Assembly: GCA_023433945.1 (NCBI GenBank)
Contig: JAEYTP010000094.1
Coordinates: forward strand, 1-64,000
DNA length: 64,000 bases
Direction: 5' to 3'
Origin: Bacillota bacterium
Lineage (GTDB): Bacteria > Bacillota > Clostridia > Acetivibrionales > DSM-1351
Both the position numbers and the translations under genes were made by a program. Below, piece after piece: positions 42,612-51,208 of this stretch; position 1 is the first letter of the stretch, and each line of letters starts with the position of its first letter. The notes under the pieces are model-generated. The model searched no databases. It saw only the letters and a program-made list of their open reading frames with translations, and was not told the DNA's origin.

Positions 42612-43727
42612 ATGGCCATTAACAAAGAGAGACTGGTAAATGAATTTGTAGAATTGGTGAGTATAGATAGCATGTCACTCAATGAGAGACAGATGTGTGA
42701 TGCTCTAAAGGAAAAATTATCCCATATGGGGCTTGAGCCTTTTGAGGATGATGCAGGCAGTAAAGTAGGAGGCCAATGTGGTAATATTATTTGTACCATA
42801 AAAGGCAACAAAAATGTTCCAGCTATTATGATGACAGCCCATATGGATACTGTTAGCCCAGGTATTGGCAAAAAGGCTATGGTTGAGGGCGATATAATTA
42901 AAAGTGATGGAACTACAATTTTAGGTGGAGATGATTTAGCCGGAGTGGTAAGTATTCTCGAGGCTGTTCGATCTATCAAAGAGGACAAAATAGACCATGG
43001 TGACCTTCAAGTTATATTTACCATTGCCGAAGAAGGCGGGCTTTTGGGGGCAAAAAACCTGGATTACTCCAAAATTTATGCAAAGTATGGTTTTGTTATG
43101 GACAGCGATGGTGAAGTTGGCTGTGCTGCTACTAAGGCACCTTCACAAAATAAAATTGATATCGTAATTACAGGTAAAGCTGCACATGCAGGTATTGAAC
43201 CGGAGAAGGGGATAAGCGCAATTTCAATTATGGCAGAAGCCATTTCACATATGAAGCTGGGCAGAATTGATGAAGAGACTACCGCAAATATTGGTGTAGT
43301 AAACGGAGGAAAGGCAACTAATATTATTTGTGACAAAGTAACTATCAGTGCAGAAGCCAGAAGCCGTGATATGAGCAAACTTGAAGAGCAAACCCAGCAT
43401 ATGAAGCAATGCTTTATAGATGCTGCAAACAAGTACGGTGGGAAGGTACAGTTTGAGAGCCATCTTGAATATCCAAGTTTTAATATTGATGAAAATGATT
43501 TATTAATAGATATTCTAAAAAAAGCGGCTGCTCAGGCGGGGCTTACTTATAAGAGTGTTTCTACCGGTGGAGGCAGTGATACTAATATATTTAATTCAAA
43601 GGGAATTAAGTCAGTTGATTTAAGCATTGCTATGAGAAAGATTCATAGCGTTGAAGAGGAGATTTACATCAGTGATATGTTAAAGTCTGCAGCATTTCTG
43701 GTGGAGATTATTAAGAGTATTGAATGA
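42612..43727 (+). CDS. M20-family metallopeptidase, PepT-like
   Basis: This 371-residue M20 peptidase of the PepT/PepT2 subgroup has metal-binding segments MMTAHMDTVSPG, LGGDDLAGVVSIL and TIAEEGGLLGAKNLDY, plus a dimerisation domain GKAAHAGIEPEKGISAI. The C-terminal TGGGSDTNIFN and final His segment RKIHSVEEEI complete the di-zinc site. It likely acts as a cytoplasmic tri- or dipeptidase. AGAAGGAG precedes ATG, and the DUF2156 gene follows at eight bases. Confidence 0.9.
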   Translation: MAINKERLVNEFVELVSIDSMSLNERQMCDALKEKLSHMGLEPFEDDAGSKVGGQCGNIICTIKGNKNVPAIMMTAHMDTVSPGIGKKAMVEGDIIKSDGTTILGGDDLAGVVSILEAVRSIKEDKIDHGDLQVIFTIAEEGGLLGAKNLDYSKIYAKYGFVMDSDGEVGCAATKAPSQNKIDIVITGKAAHAGIEPEKGISAISIMAEAISHMKLGRIDEETTANIGVVNGGKATNIICDKVTISAEARSRDMSKLEEQTQHMKQCFIDAANKYGGKVQFESHLEYPSFNIDENDLLIDILKKAAAQAGLTYKSVSTGGGSDTNIFNSKGIKSVDLSIAMRKIHSVEEEIYISDMLKSAAFLVEIIKSIE

Positions 43728-43735
43728 GGTAAATA

Positions 43736-44647
43736 ATGAATAATTCTATAAATGCGTGTACTATTTCAATTACTGATAAGGCTCTTTTCGATAGCTATAT
43801 TAAAAAGGCAGGGGTAACAGCTTCGGAACTTAACTTTACAAACCTTTTTATGTGGAGAAAGTACTATGACATAGAGTTTATCGAATACGAAGGCTTTCTT
43901 AATATTATTTCAAGGGGAACTATAGGTAAACCCTTTTGCTTCTTTCCTATTGGTGATTATAGCAACAAGTCGGGGTTGGTTGGTTCTATAGAGATGTTGA
44001 AACGGTACTTTTTTGAGAAGGATTGGCATTTTGTCATGAGTAGAGTATCAAAGGAGCAGCTTACTCTATTGTTAGAATGTTTCGCTGGCAAGGTAAAATT
44101 TGAAGAGGACAGAGCTAATTTTGACTATATATATTCCTATGAAAGCATGAGTAGCTTAGCTGGCAAAAAGCTCGATGGCAAGAGAAACCATATAAATAAA
44201 TTTAAGAAAATGTATTCTTCAGAATATAGACCTATCTCCGAGCAAGATATTAGTGATTGCAAGGATATTATGGAGAACTGGATTGCTAGTCGAAAAGAAC
44301 AGGATGACACTGAGATAAGCACTGAAAAAACCGCAACATATGAATTATTGGACAATTTTAGTGAGCTCAATGTCAAGGGTGCCATTGTTTTGGTAAATGG
44401 AAAGCCGGAAGCGTTTACTATCGGTGAAATGACAGCAAATGATACGGTAGTTGTACATGTGGAAAAGGCTAACTCCTCTATTCAAGGTTTATATCCTTTT
44501 ATAAATCAGCAATTTTTACAAAATGCCTGGCAAGGGGCAGAGTATGTCAATCGTGAGCAGGATCTAGGCATTGAAGGACTTAGAAAAGCAAAATTATCTT
44601 ATAATCCCGTACATTTTATAGAAAAATTCACAGTTAGAGATTGTTAA
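43736..44647 (+). CDS. DUF2156 (phosphatidylglycerol lysyltransferase C-like) protein
   Basis: This 303-residue soluble protein has a tandem GNAT fold. Characteristic parts are NFTNLFMWRKYYDIEF near the N-terminus, DGKRNHINKFKKMYS and PFINQQFLQNAWQGAEYVNREQDLG in the second half. The last is the conserved GNAT-like core of DUF2156 and MprF C-domains. The acyl or aminoacyl donor is unknown. It is translationally close to the PepT-like gene. Confidence 0.85.
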   Translation: MNNSINACTISITDKALFDSYIKKAGVTASELNFTNLFMWRKYYDIEFIEYEGFLNIISRGTIGKPFCFFPIGDYSNKSGLVGSIEMLKRYFFEKDWHFVMSRVSKEQLTLLLECFAGKVKFEEDRANFDYIYSYESMSSLAGKKLDGKRNHINKFKKMYSSEYRPISEQDISDCKDIMENWIASRKEQDDTEISTEKTATYELLDNFSELNVKGAIVLVNGKPEAFTIGEMTANDTVVVHVEKANSSIQGLYPFINQQFLQNAWQGAEYVNREQDLGIEGLRKAKLSYNPVHFIEKFTVRDC

Positions 44648-44732
44648 TATTTTATTAAATTGGTGGTTTAAACTATTGAAAAAATATTGTAAATAATATA
44701 AAATTAGTTTTGGTTTATAACCAACAATAGTC

Positions 44733-44813
44733 AATAAGCATCAAATGCTTTATTTCAGTGTAAAGCACTAGATTAATAAGCATAAATGCTTTATATCCAG
44801 TGTCAAAGCACTA
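44733..44813. repeat. Two-copy 39-nt repeat, each with two small hairpins, upstream of gap
   Basis: Copies at 44733-44770 and 44775-44813 each contain AAGCAT..ATGCTT and AGTG..GCACT dyads with short spacers. The second copy ends 30 bases before the gap start codon, so it would lie in the leader RNA. Confidence 0.7.
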
Positions 44814-44843
44814 AAAAGATAAAATTTTAGGAGGTATATTAAA

Positions 44844-45854
44844 ATGGCAGTAAAAATGGGTATTAACGGTTTTGGACGTATCGGTCGTCTAGTATTTAGA
44901 GCAGCTTCAAAGAATCCTAACGTGCAGGTTGTTGCAGTAAACGATCCATTTATCGATCTCGAGTACATGAAGTATATGTTAATTTATGACACAGTACATG
45001 GCAAATTTGATGGCGAAGTAGAAATCAAGGATGGCAAGCTTGTTGTTAACGGAAATGCTATCTCAGTATTCGCTGAAAAGGATCCTGCAGCTATCGCTTG
45101 GGGCGCTTGCGGCGCTGATTACGTTGTTGAATCAACAGGCGTATTCACTACTACTGAAAAGGCTTCAGCTCACATCAAGGGTGGAGCAAAGAAGGTTGTT
45201 ATCTCAGCTCCTTCAGCTGACGCTCCAATGTTCGTTATGGGCGTTAACGATGACAAATACACTAAGGACATGACTGTTGTTTCAAACGCATCATGTACTA
45301 CAAACTGCTTAGCTCCTTTAGCTAAGGTTATAAACGACAACTTTGGTATTGTAGAAGGTCTTATGACTACAGTTCACGCTGCTACAAACACTCAGAAGAC
45401 AGTTGACGCTCCTTCAATGAAAGACTGGAGAGGCGGAAGATCGATCCTTGGAAACATCATTCCTTCATCAACTGGTGCTGCTAAGGCAGTTGGAAAGGTT
45501 ATTCCAGAATTGAACGGCAAATTGACAGGTATGGCTTTCAGAGTTCCTACAGCTGACGTATCAGTTGTTGACTTGACAGTTAGACTTGAAAAGGCTGCAA
45601 CATACGAAGAAATTAAGGCTGCTGTTAAGACTGCTTCAGAAACTAACCTCAAGGGTATCCTTGGTTATACTGAAGATGCAGTTGTTTCAACTGACTTCAT
45701 TACTGACCCACGTACTTCAATATTCGATGCTGAAGCTGGTATCGCATTGAACGGTAACTTCGTTAAGTTAGTATCATGGTATGACAATGAATGGGGCTAT
45801 TCAAACAAGGTTGTTAACCTCATTGAACACATGGCTAAGGTTGACGCTGAATAA
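44844..45854 (+). CDS. gap: Glyceraldehyde-3-phosphate dehydrogenase, type I
   Basis: This 336-residue glycolytic enzyme has the NAD-binding INGFGRIGRLVFRAA start and the catalytic Cys151 in SNASCTTNCLAP. The substrate motif TGAAKAVGKV and C-terminal WYDNEWGYSNKVV are also present. Its codon choice (TCA, GCT, AAC and AAG rich) differs visibly from neighbours, as expected for a highly expressed gene. AGGAGGT precedes the ATG. It is not followed by pgk or tpi here; a strong terminator closes it. Confidence 0.97.
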   Translation: MAVKMGINGFGRIGRLVFRAASKNPNVQVVAVNDPFIDLEYMKYMLIYDTVHGKFDGEVEIKDGKLVVNGNAISVFAEKDPAAIAWGACGADYVVESTGVFTTTEKASAHIKGGAKKVVISAPSADAPMFVMGVNDDKYTKDMTVVSNASCTTNCLAPLAKVINDNFGIVEGLMTTVHAATNTQKTVDAPSMKDWRGGRSILGNIIPSSTGAAKAVGKVIPELNGKLTGMAFRVPTADVSVVDLTVRLEKAATYEEIKAAVKTASETNLKGILGYTEDAVVSTDFITDPRTSIFDAEAGIALNGNFVKLVSWYDNEWGYSNKVVNLIEHMAKVDAE

Positions 45855-45874
45855 TTAAAAATATCTCTTTAAAT

Positions 45875-45909
45875 AAAAACACCGTCAGGTTATTCTGACG
45901 GTGTTTTTT
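45875..45909. terminator. Bidirectional terminator between gap and modA
   Basis: A 14-bp stem, AAAAACACCGTCAG with its complement, and loop GTTATT give T-runs on both strands. It serves gap and the converging nif-mod transcript. Confidence 0.9.
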
Positions 45910-45979
45910 AAGAATATAGAATAAAGATAAAATAGTAAAATAAGCACTGAACGGATTTGCGGAGTAAATTTTCTTGTCT

Positions 45980-46756
45980 TTATGGTTTCTCAAAACCATA
46001 CTTTTTAAATACCTTTGCCGCTTCTTTATTATTGAGATAGTCAAGAAAATTTTGTGCCTCCTTGGCATGCTTTGTATCCTTTATAATTGCGGCTGGGTAA
46101 ACAATAGGGGAATGACTGCCTTTAGGTGCGATAGCAACAACCGTGACTTTTTGTGATGTATTTGCATCAGTGGCATATATTATTCCGGCATCTACTTCAC
46201 TATTCTCAACATAGGTAAGTACTTGAGTAACATCTTTCCCAAAGACAGCTTTTTCTTCTATAGCATCCCAACAGTTCAGATTTGTAAAAACCTCCTTGGC
46301 ATACTGACCTGCGGGAACACTTTTTGGTTCACCCAATGCAATCTGCTTTATTTGGGGCTGTGAAAGTGACAAAAAGTCAGAAATATAAGTATTATCGCTA
46401 ACCTTTGGTACTACTAGTACCAACTGATTTTTTAGTATATTCTTTATTGAGTTGCTATCTATTATGCCATCTGAGTTCAAAGCATCTATTTGTTTTTTAG
46501 CTGCACTGATGAAAATATCACTCGGAGCACCGTTCTCAATTTGCTTCTGTAAATCTCCAGATGAGCCATAGTTGAACATCAGTACAACATCGGGGTTCTC
46601 TTTTATATAAAGCTCAGAAACCTCTGTCATAGCTTTCTTTAAGCTTGAAGCAACGGAGATTGTCAGTGAAATCGAGCTATCCCTTTGTGTGCACCCCGCA
46701 ATAAGAATTATTGATAAGGTAAACAAAAAGGTCATTGCGTATTTTATTATTTTCAA
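45980..46756 (-). CDS. modA: Molybdate-binding lipoprotein of ABC transporter
   Basis: This 258-residue extracytoplasmic molybdate receptor has a signal peptide and lipobox LIAGC. It has the ModA pattern VASSLKKAMTEV, FNYGSSGDLQKQIENGAP, and the late Tyr/Asp segment VDAGIIYATDA. The start is TTG at 46756 after AGGAGGG. It is placed last in an unusual B-C-A order downstream of the nif genes, consistent with supplying molybdenum for FeMo-cofactor. Confidence 0.93.
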   Translation of the reverse strand: MKIIKYAMTFLFTLSIILIAGCTQRDSSISLTISVASSLKKAMTEVSELYIKENPDVVLMFNYGSSGDLQKQIENGAPSDIFISAAKKQIDALNSDGIIDSNSIKNILKNQLVLVVPKVSDNTYISDFLSLSQPQIKQIALGEPKSVPAGQYAKEVFTNLNCWDAIEEKAVFGKDVTQVLTYVENSEVDAGIIYATDANTSQKVTVVAIAPKGSHSPIVYPAAIIKDTKHAKEAQNFLDYLNNKEAAKVFKKYGFEKP

Positions 46757-46795
46757 TATTATCCCTCCTATCTTTTAAATACTTATATTTCATTT

Positions 46796-47968
46796 TTACT
46801 CGTTGAAAATAAGGATATTATTTATATCAACTGTGAGTAAGATATTCTGTCCTACTATCAGAGTGCTGTCATATTGACCCTTTTCAATCTCCCAGCATAA
46901 TGGGGGAGAGCTGCCTTGAGTCTCTGTTAATAGAAGCACAGTGACAGAAAAGGGGGCTTCTATAATATTCACTATCTTGCACAGAAATGAGTTTGCTACA
47001 TTGCTGTTCACCCTTCTGAAGGAGTGAGCTCTGATACCTAAATATATGGAGTGAGCTGGAGGTATATTTTTATTCGAATTAAATGATGCGCAACTATCTT
47101 CTAATAGATTAAGTAATGCGCCCCTATCTTTAAACATATTAAACGATGAACTCTTATCTTTATTTAGATTAAATGATGTGCCCTTATCAATATTCAGATT
47201 AAATGATATACCCCAGTCTGTTGCGTATATTTCGGAGGGGCTCTTTATCACAGCAGTGGAGATGTTTCTACACCCTGTGGTTTTGGCACAGGACAAGGTC
47301 TTTGGATTATCAAAAAGCTTATGAGTATCTCCCAAACAGTCAATCCTACCGTTCGATATTACAGCCATACTATCACATACTCTGTATACCTCATCTCTTG
47401 AATGTGATACAAAAAGAGTTGTACCTTGAAAGCTCTTGAGGATTTGACACAGTTCTTGTTCTAGTTGCCATCTTAAAAAGCTGTCAATTGCAGAAAAAGG
47501 CTCATCAAGCATGAGTATCTTGGGTTTGCTAGCGAGCATCCTAGCAAGTGCCACTCTTTGCTGCTGACCGCCTGACAGCTGTGAAGGATACTGGCTTTTC
47601 ACACTTTCTAGCTGAAAGGTTGAAAGCAGCTCGGATAGAGTAGTAACCCGCTCAGTTTTGTCTTTTATTCCCGAGGTAATGTTTTGTGCCACAGTCATAT
47701 TAGGAAAGAGTGCGTAGTTTTGAAAGAGATACCCTGTACCCCTAAGCTGCGTAGGAAGGTTGATGCCCTTTTCAGAATCAAAAAGAACGGTATCATCAAG
47801 TACTATCCTTCCTTTGTCAGGCGTAATAATTCCAGCAATACATTTGAGTGTCAGACTCTTGCCACATCCAGATGCACCTAAAAGCCCTAATGTTCCTTGT
47901 TGTGTCTCAAAACATATATCCAAACAGAATTTTCCCAGCTTTTTATGTATATCAACAAATAGACCCAT
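46796..47968 (-). CDS. modC: Molybdate ABC transporter ATPase with internal 10-residue repeats
   Basis: This 390-residue ATPase energises molybdate uptake. The N-terminal half has Walker A GASGCGKSLTLK (about 32-43), a Q-loop, signature LSGGQQQR, and Walker B ILMLDEPFSAID. Between the ATPase and the C-terminal MOP/TOBE molybdate-sensing region (from about 297) lies an inserted stretch of about 45 residues. It is made of tandem 10-mers: SFNLNIDKGT, SFNLNKDKSS, SFNMFKDRGA, LLNLLEDSCA and SFNSNKNIPP. Normal ModC has no such insert. Each repeat is 30 bases, so the frame is kept. The start follows AAGGAGG. Confidence 0.92.
   Translation of the reverse strand: MGLFVDIHKKLGKFCLDICFETQQGTLGLLGASGCGKSLTLKCIAGIITPDKGRIVLDDTVLFDSEKGINLPTQLRGTGYLFQNYALFPNMTVAQNITSGIKDKTERVTTLSELLSTFQLESVKSQYPSQLSGGQQQRVALARMLASKPKILMLDEPFSAIDSFLRWQLEQELCQILKSFQGTTLFVSHSRDEVYRVCDSMAVISNGRIDCLGDTHKLFDNPKTLSCAKTTGCRNISTAVIKSPSEIYATDWGISFNLNIDKGTSFNLNKDKSSSFNMFKDRGALLNLLEDSCASFNSNKNIPPAHSIYLGIRAHSFRRVNSNVANSFLCKIVNIIEAPFSVTVLLLTETQGSSPPLCWEIEKGQYDSTLIVGQNILLTVDINNILIFNE
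47081..47215 (-). repeat. In-frame 30-nt tandem array inside modC
   Basis: Units at 47081, 47111, 47141 and 47171, plus a half unit, are each exactly 30 bases with the shared plus-strand pattern TAAATGATG ... CTTATCTT ... AGAT. The array encodes residues about 251-296 of ModC. Confidence 0.92.
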
Positions 47969-48191
47969 ATAGTTGCACCTCCTTGCAAAGTGGATTTTAT
48001 TATTTGATGCTTTGTTGCTTTAATAAATCATTGCTTGCTGTTTTACGGTTTAGGTATTATATTGCTTTAGTTTTAAAATTGCTTGGTATTTGGAAGACTT
48101 GTTGATTATTAAGCTTAGGCTGTAAATGTCTTATTCAGTAATTCTTAGCATAATAGACTTATTATTTTTTCACGGATTATATGTATTAGCT

Positions 48192-48860
48192 TTATAACTT
48201 GGTGAATATAGACTTGCGTTGTAGCCAGATATTCATACAGCTGACAGAAGTAACCGAGAATATAATTATTACAAGTACCCAAAACAATGCAACATTCATA
48301 TCCCCCGAGGAAACAGCGGTATATATGAGCAGTGAAATAGTCTGGGTCTTGCCTGGTATATTGCCGGCCACCATTAGGGTAGCTCCGAATTCTCCGGTGG
48401 CCCTGGCAAATGACAAAATAGTTCCAGCGCCAATGCTGGGGAGGCACATGGGAAAAATTATCTTCCAAAAAATATAGGCTTCAGATAGTCCAAGCGTTCT
48501 CGCTGCATATACAATATTATTATCTATCTGCTCAAAAACACCGCGTACCGTTTTATACATTAACGGAAAGGAAACTACTACTGCACATAATACAGCGCCT
48601 GCCCAACTAAAAACCAGCCTTAAATGAAAAAGCTCCAGCAGTTTTCCGACAATCCCGTTTCTACCTGTAAGTAGTAAAAGGATAAAGCCTACAACCGTTG
48701 GAGGCAGAACTAGAGGCAAGGTAAAAAGTCCGTCTATTAGCCATTTGAATTTAATTGTCGAGAAGTGCACCCATCTTGCAGCATATAATCCTAAAATGAA
48801 ACAGAGAAGGGTTGCGCACACCGATGTTTTGACAGTAATGATAAGCGGAGAAAAGTCCAT
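48192..48860 (-). CDS. modB: Molybdate ABC transporter permease
   Basis: This 222-residue permease has five or six membrane helices. The ModB motif TLGLSEAYIFWKIIFPMCLP serves as the EAA loop, and PLVLPPTVVGFILL forms the gate region. ATG 48860 is taken because AAGGAG is eight bases upstream; the ATG at 48866 is too close to it. The gene directly follows nifV-alpha and precedes modC by 223 bases, a gap with no recognised element apart from vague TTGCTT repeats. Confidence 0.93.
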   Translation of the reverse strand: MDFSPLIITVKTSVCATLLCFILGLYAARWVHFSTIKFKWLIDGLFTLPLVLPPTVVGFILLLLTGRNGIVGKLLELFHLRLVFSWAGAVLCAVVVSFPLMYKTVRGVFEQIDNNIVYAARTLGLSEAYIFWKIIFPMCLPSIGAGTILSFARATGEFGATLMVAGNIPGKTQTISLLIYTAVSSGDMNVALFWVLVIIIFSVTSVSCMNIWLQRKSIFTKL

Positions 48861-48927
48861 ATGCATCAGCTCCTTATTGCGTGTTACATTTGTATGATAG
48901 ATCCTTTTTTACGATATAGCTTTGAGG

Positions 48928-49740
48928 TTAACTTTTGGTGTAACCTATTATACTTGCTAACTCATCAGAGACTTCCTTGAGGTAGTATTTGTCAATTCCC
49001 AATTCAAAAATGTTACTAGCAGTAAAAACAAAGTGTTCGATATTGCAGTTACCAGACCTTTCACCAATGCCCCAAAAGGTGCAGTCAATATATTTTGCTC
49101 CTGCCTTTGCAGCTTCAAGAGAATTGGCAACTGCCATTCCTAAATCATTGTGTACATGAATTTCAATATCCAGTTCAACAGGAACAACCAAATCCTTAAT
49201 TGCCTCAGCGGACTTTTTTGGTGTTAGTACTCCAACTGTATCAGCATAACGTACTTGACGCACCCCCATTTGAGCCAGTATTTCCAACAAACCCCTCATA
49301 AATGTGATATCGGCTCTTGATGCATCCTCAAACCCAACTGACACAGTAAGTCCCTTTTCCAAAGCAAAGCTTACGCACTCCTTTAGCTGGTTTATCAGCC
49401 ACACCTTGTTTTTTCTAAGCTTTGAATAAATCTGTATATATGATACTGGGACACAAATATGAATAATATCAGGGCAACATTCTACTGAATGTTTAATATC
49501 CTCCAAACTCATTCTGTTCCATGCAGATATCTTACTGTTCTTTTTTTGCTGCATCATTTTATAGATTGATTCCTTTTCACAATTGCCCAAGGCAGGTATA
49601 CCTGCTTCAATCTGCACAATACCGAGAGAATCGAGCAACTGTGCTATCTGAACTTTTTGATTTGGTGAAAATGCGAATCCGGGGCTTTGCTCGCCATCTC
49701 GCAAAGTGGTATCAACTATATACCTTTTTTGTTTTAGCAT
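48928..49740 (-). CDS. nifV: Homocitrate synthase subunit alpha (NifV-alpha)
   Basis: This 270-residue protein is the catalytic TIM barrel of homocitrate synthase, which condenses acetyl-CoA with 2-oxoglutarate; homocitrate is the organic part of FeMo-cofactor. It shows YIVDTTLRDGEQSPGFAFS (metal-ligand Asp and catalytic Arg), the substrate-binding VRYADTVGVLTP and the metal-site His pair in IEIHVHNDLGMAVAN. It lacks the C-terminal half found in one-piece NifV. The preceding gene supplies that part, with a 29-base overlap, as in C. pasteurianum nifV-omega/nifV-alpha. Confidence 0.93.
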   Translation of the reverse strand: MLKQKRYIVDTTLRDGEQSPGFAFSPNQKVQIAQLLDSLGIVQIEAGIPALGNCEKESIYKMMQQKKNSKISAWNRMSLEDIKHSVECCPDIIHICVPVSYIQIYSKLRKNKVWLINQLKECVSFALEKGLTVSVGFEDASRADITFMRGLLEILAQMGVRQVRYADTVGVLTPKKSAEAIKDLVVPVELDIEIHVHNDLGMAVANSLEAAKAGAKYIDCTFWGIGERSGNCNIEHFVFTASNIFELGIDKYYLKEVSDELASIIGYTKS

Positions 49741-50695
49741 ATTGTACCTCCTTTACTATTTCAATAAGTTCGGTATCAGATAGACTTCTGCCAAAAGCTA
49801 TGCTTTTATATTTAACTTGCTCCAGAATGTCACATATATTAAGACAACAGGTGTCTATTCCAAGGTCTAGCAGCTTTAGTTCGATAGCTGCTTTGCCAGA
49901 GTGCTTTCCTACAATTAGGGAACGTTGTGCACCAACTACCGAGGGATCATAGGGTTCATATGTAAGGGGGTTTTTCCGTACTCCATCAGCATGAACTCCT
50001 GCTTCCACCATGAAAATTCTACTTCCTATAATCGATTTGTTTTCAGGTATTAACTTACCCGTTATAGCTTCATAAAGTGCTTTAATGTCTTGGAATATGC
50101 TTAAATCCTGATTTGGCCTATGTCTTGAGTTTATTCTTAAAGCCATAATAACTTCTTCTATTGCAGAAAAGCCTCCTATTCCTGCGAAGCTGCAAACTAC
50201 ATCTGTGTTTCCTTGGAGAATCCACTGTGTAGCTATTGCGGTTGCACAATAGTGGCTATTTTGAGGACATAACTCAATCTTCCCTGAGAATGTATGCCTA
50301 ATAATATCCATATAATGAGAGTAATCATGGCACATTAGATCGTCTAAACCTGTAATACGTACATTCTCAACATTTGAATATTGCCTTAGATTGTGTATCT
50401 CACGGATATCATTCACCTGAAATTCATATATAAAGTCTTTATCTACAGAATAATTTCCGTGTCGCAATACAAAATGATTAAATCTATTATGTTTTGCTGC
50501 TTCATGGGGTGTACTAACAGACAAAACATAATTGATTCCATCCGGCAGGCCTTCAATCTTATTGGTTAAGGCTACAGGGAGTTCAATTGTTTTAACCCCA
50601 ACTTGTGCTATCATTTCACAGTAGCTGGTAATCTGACTACTATTAACTAGCAAGGGGTCAATACAAACGAGTGTTTTGTCAATTATTCTAATCAT
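49712..50695 (-). CDS. nifV: Homocitrate synthase subunit omega (NifV-omega)
   Basis: This 327-residue partner of NifV-alpha has a degenerate barrel followed by the LeuA-like C-terminal helical region. CSFAGIGGFSAIEEVIMALR aligns to the C-GxGERxGN area, EAGVHADGVRKNPLTYEPYDP is the dimer-domain segment, and VGKHSGKAAIELKLLDLG is the GKHSG motif. The barrel lacks the metal-binding HxH, so it needs NifV-alpha for activity. The start follows GAGGTGA. The 29-base overlap with nifV-alpha suggests stoichiometric co-translation. Confidence 0.92.
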   Translation of the reverse strand: MIRIIDKTLVCIDPLLVNSSQITSYCEMIAQVGVKTIELPVALTNKIEGLPDGINYVLSVSTPHEAAKHNRFNHFVLRHGNYSVDKDFIYEFQVNDIREIHNLRQYSNVENVRITGLDDLMCHDYSHYMDIIRHTFSGKIELCPQNSHYCATAIATQWILQGNTDVVCSFAGIGGFSAIEEVIMALRINSRHRPNQDLSIFQDIKALYEAITGKLIPENKSIIGSRIFMVEAGVHADGVRKNPLTYEPYDPSVVGAQRSLIVGKHSGKAAIELKLLDLGIDTCCLNICDILEQVKYKSIAFGRSLSDTELIEIVKEVQYAKTKKVYS

Positions 50696-50720
50696 TAATT
50701 CACCTCACTTTGATGAATAT

Positions 50721-51026
50721 TTATATAAGCAGCTCCTCAACTCTGCCGCCACCCTCGATGTGTACGTCCATTATCTTCGTAACATCATCAACCGAAACAT
50801 TTCTGTACCAGACACCTTCTGGGTATATCACTACTACAGGACCCTTTTCACATATTCCGAAGCAGCCTGTATTAGTTACAAGTACATCACCGCTTAATTC
50901 TCTGTCATCAATTTCTTCCATAAACTTATTAATTACTTTTACAGAGTCCTTTTGAAAACAATAGCCTTTTTGCTGACCATTAATTCTACAACTAGTACAT
51001 ACTAAAATATGATTTTTTATTTTCAT
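50721..51026 (-). CDS. 2Fe-2S ferredoxin, C. pasteurianum (thioredoxin-fold) type
   Basis: This 101-residue protein resembles the Shethna/C. pasteurianum 2Fe-2S ferredoxin. Cys10, Cys23, Cys55 and Cys59 (CTSC...GYC...GCFGIC) match its ligand spacing, and Cys13 is extra. It is probably a redox partner for nitrogenase or its cofactor assembly, as inferred in C. pasteurianum where the gene is nif-linked. ATG 51026 is chosen for AAAGGGGTAATAATT upstream; an ATG at 51044 lacks a site. Confidence 0.9.
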   Translation of the reverse strand: MKIKNHILVCTSCRINGQQKGYCFQKDSVKVINKFMEEIDDRELSGDVLVTNTGCFGICEKGPVVVIYPEGVWYRNVSVDDVTKIMDVHIEGGGRVEELLI

Positions 51027-51049
51027 AATTATTACCCCTTTCATGTTTC

Positions 51050-51208
51050 ACCTTGTTTTATTGCTATATGCCTTGATCCTGTTGCATTATACACATTGAT
51101 TTTTTAGTGCTACACGCCTTGTTTTTATTACTACACGCCTTGTTTTAGTGCTACACGCCTTGTTTTAGTGCTACACGCCTTGTTTTTAGTGCTACACACC
51201 TTGTTTTT
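51050..51208. repeat. About seven-copy 20-21 nt tandem array between ferredoxin and nifN-B genes
   Basis: Five good copies of a unit containing GCTACACGCCTTGTTTTAGT run from about 51104 to 51208, with two weaker ones before them. The last unit reaches the nifN-B stop codon. The array is transcribed with the nif genes, in the intercistronic gap. Confidence 0.88.

Noticed and set aside
47969..48191. TTGCTT-rich stretch between modB and modC as another tandem array
   Set aside because: Spacing of the motif is irregular and units could not be aligned.
51050..51208. Possible CRISPR array
   Set aside because: Units are contiguous with no unique spacers, and no cas genes are present. The same applies to the other arrays.
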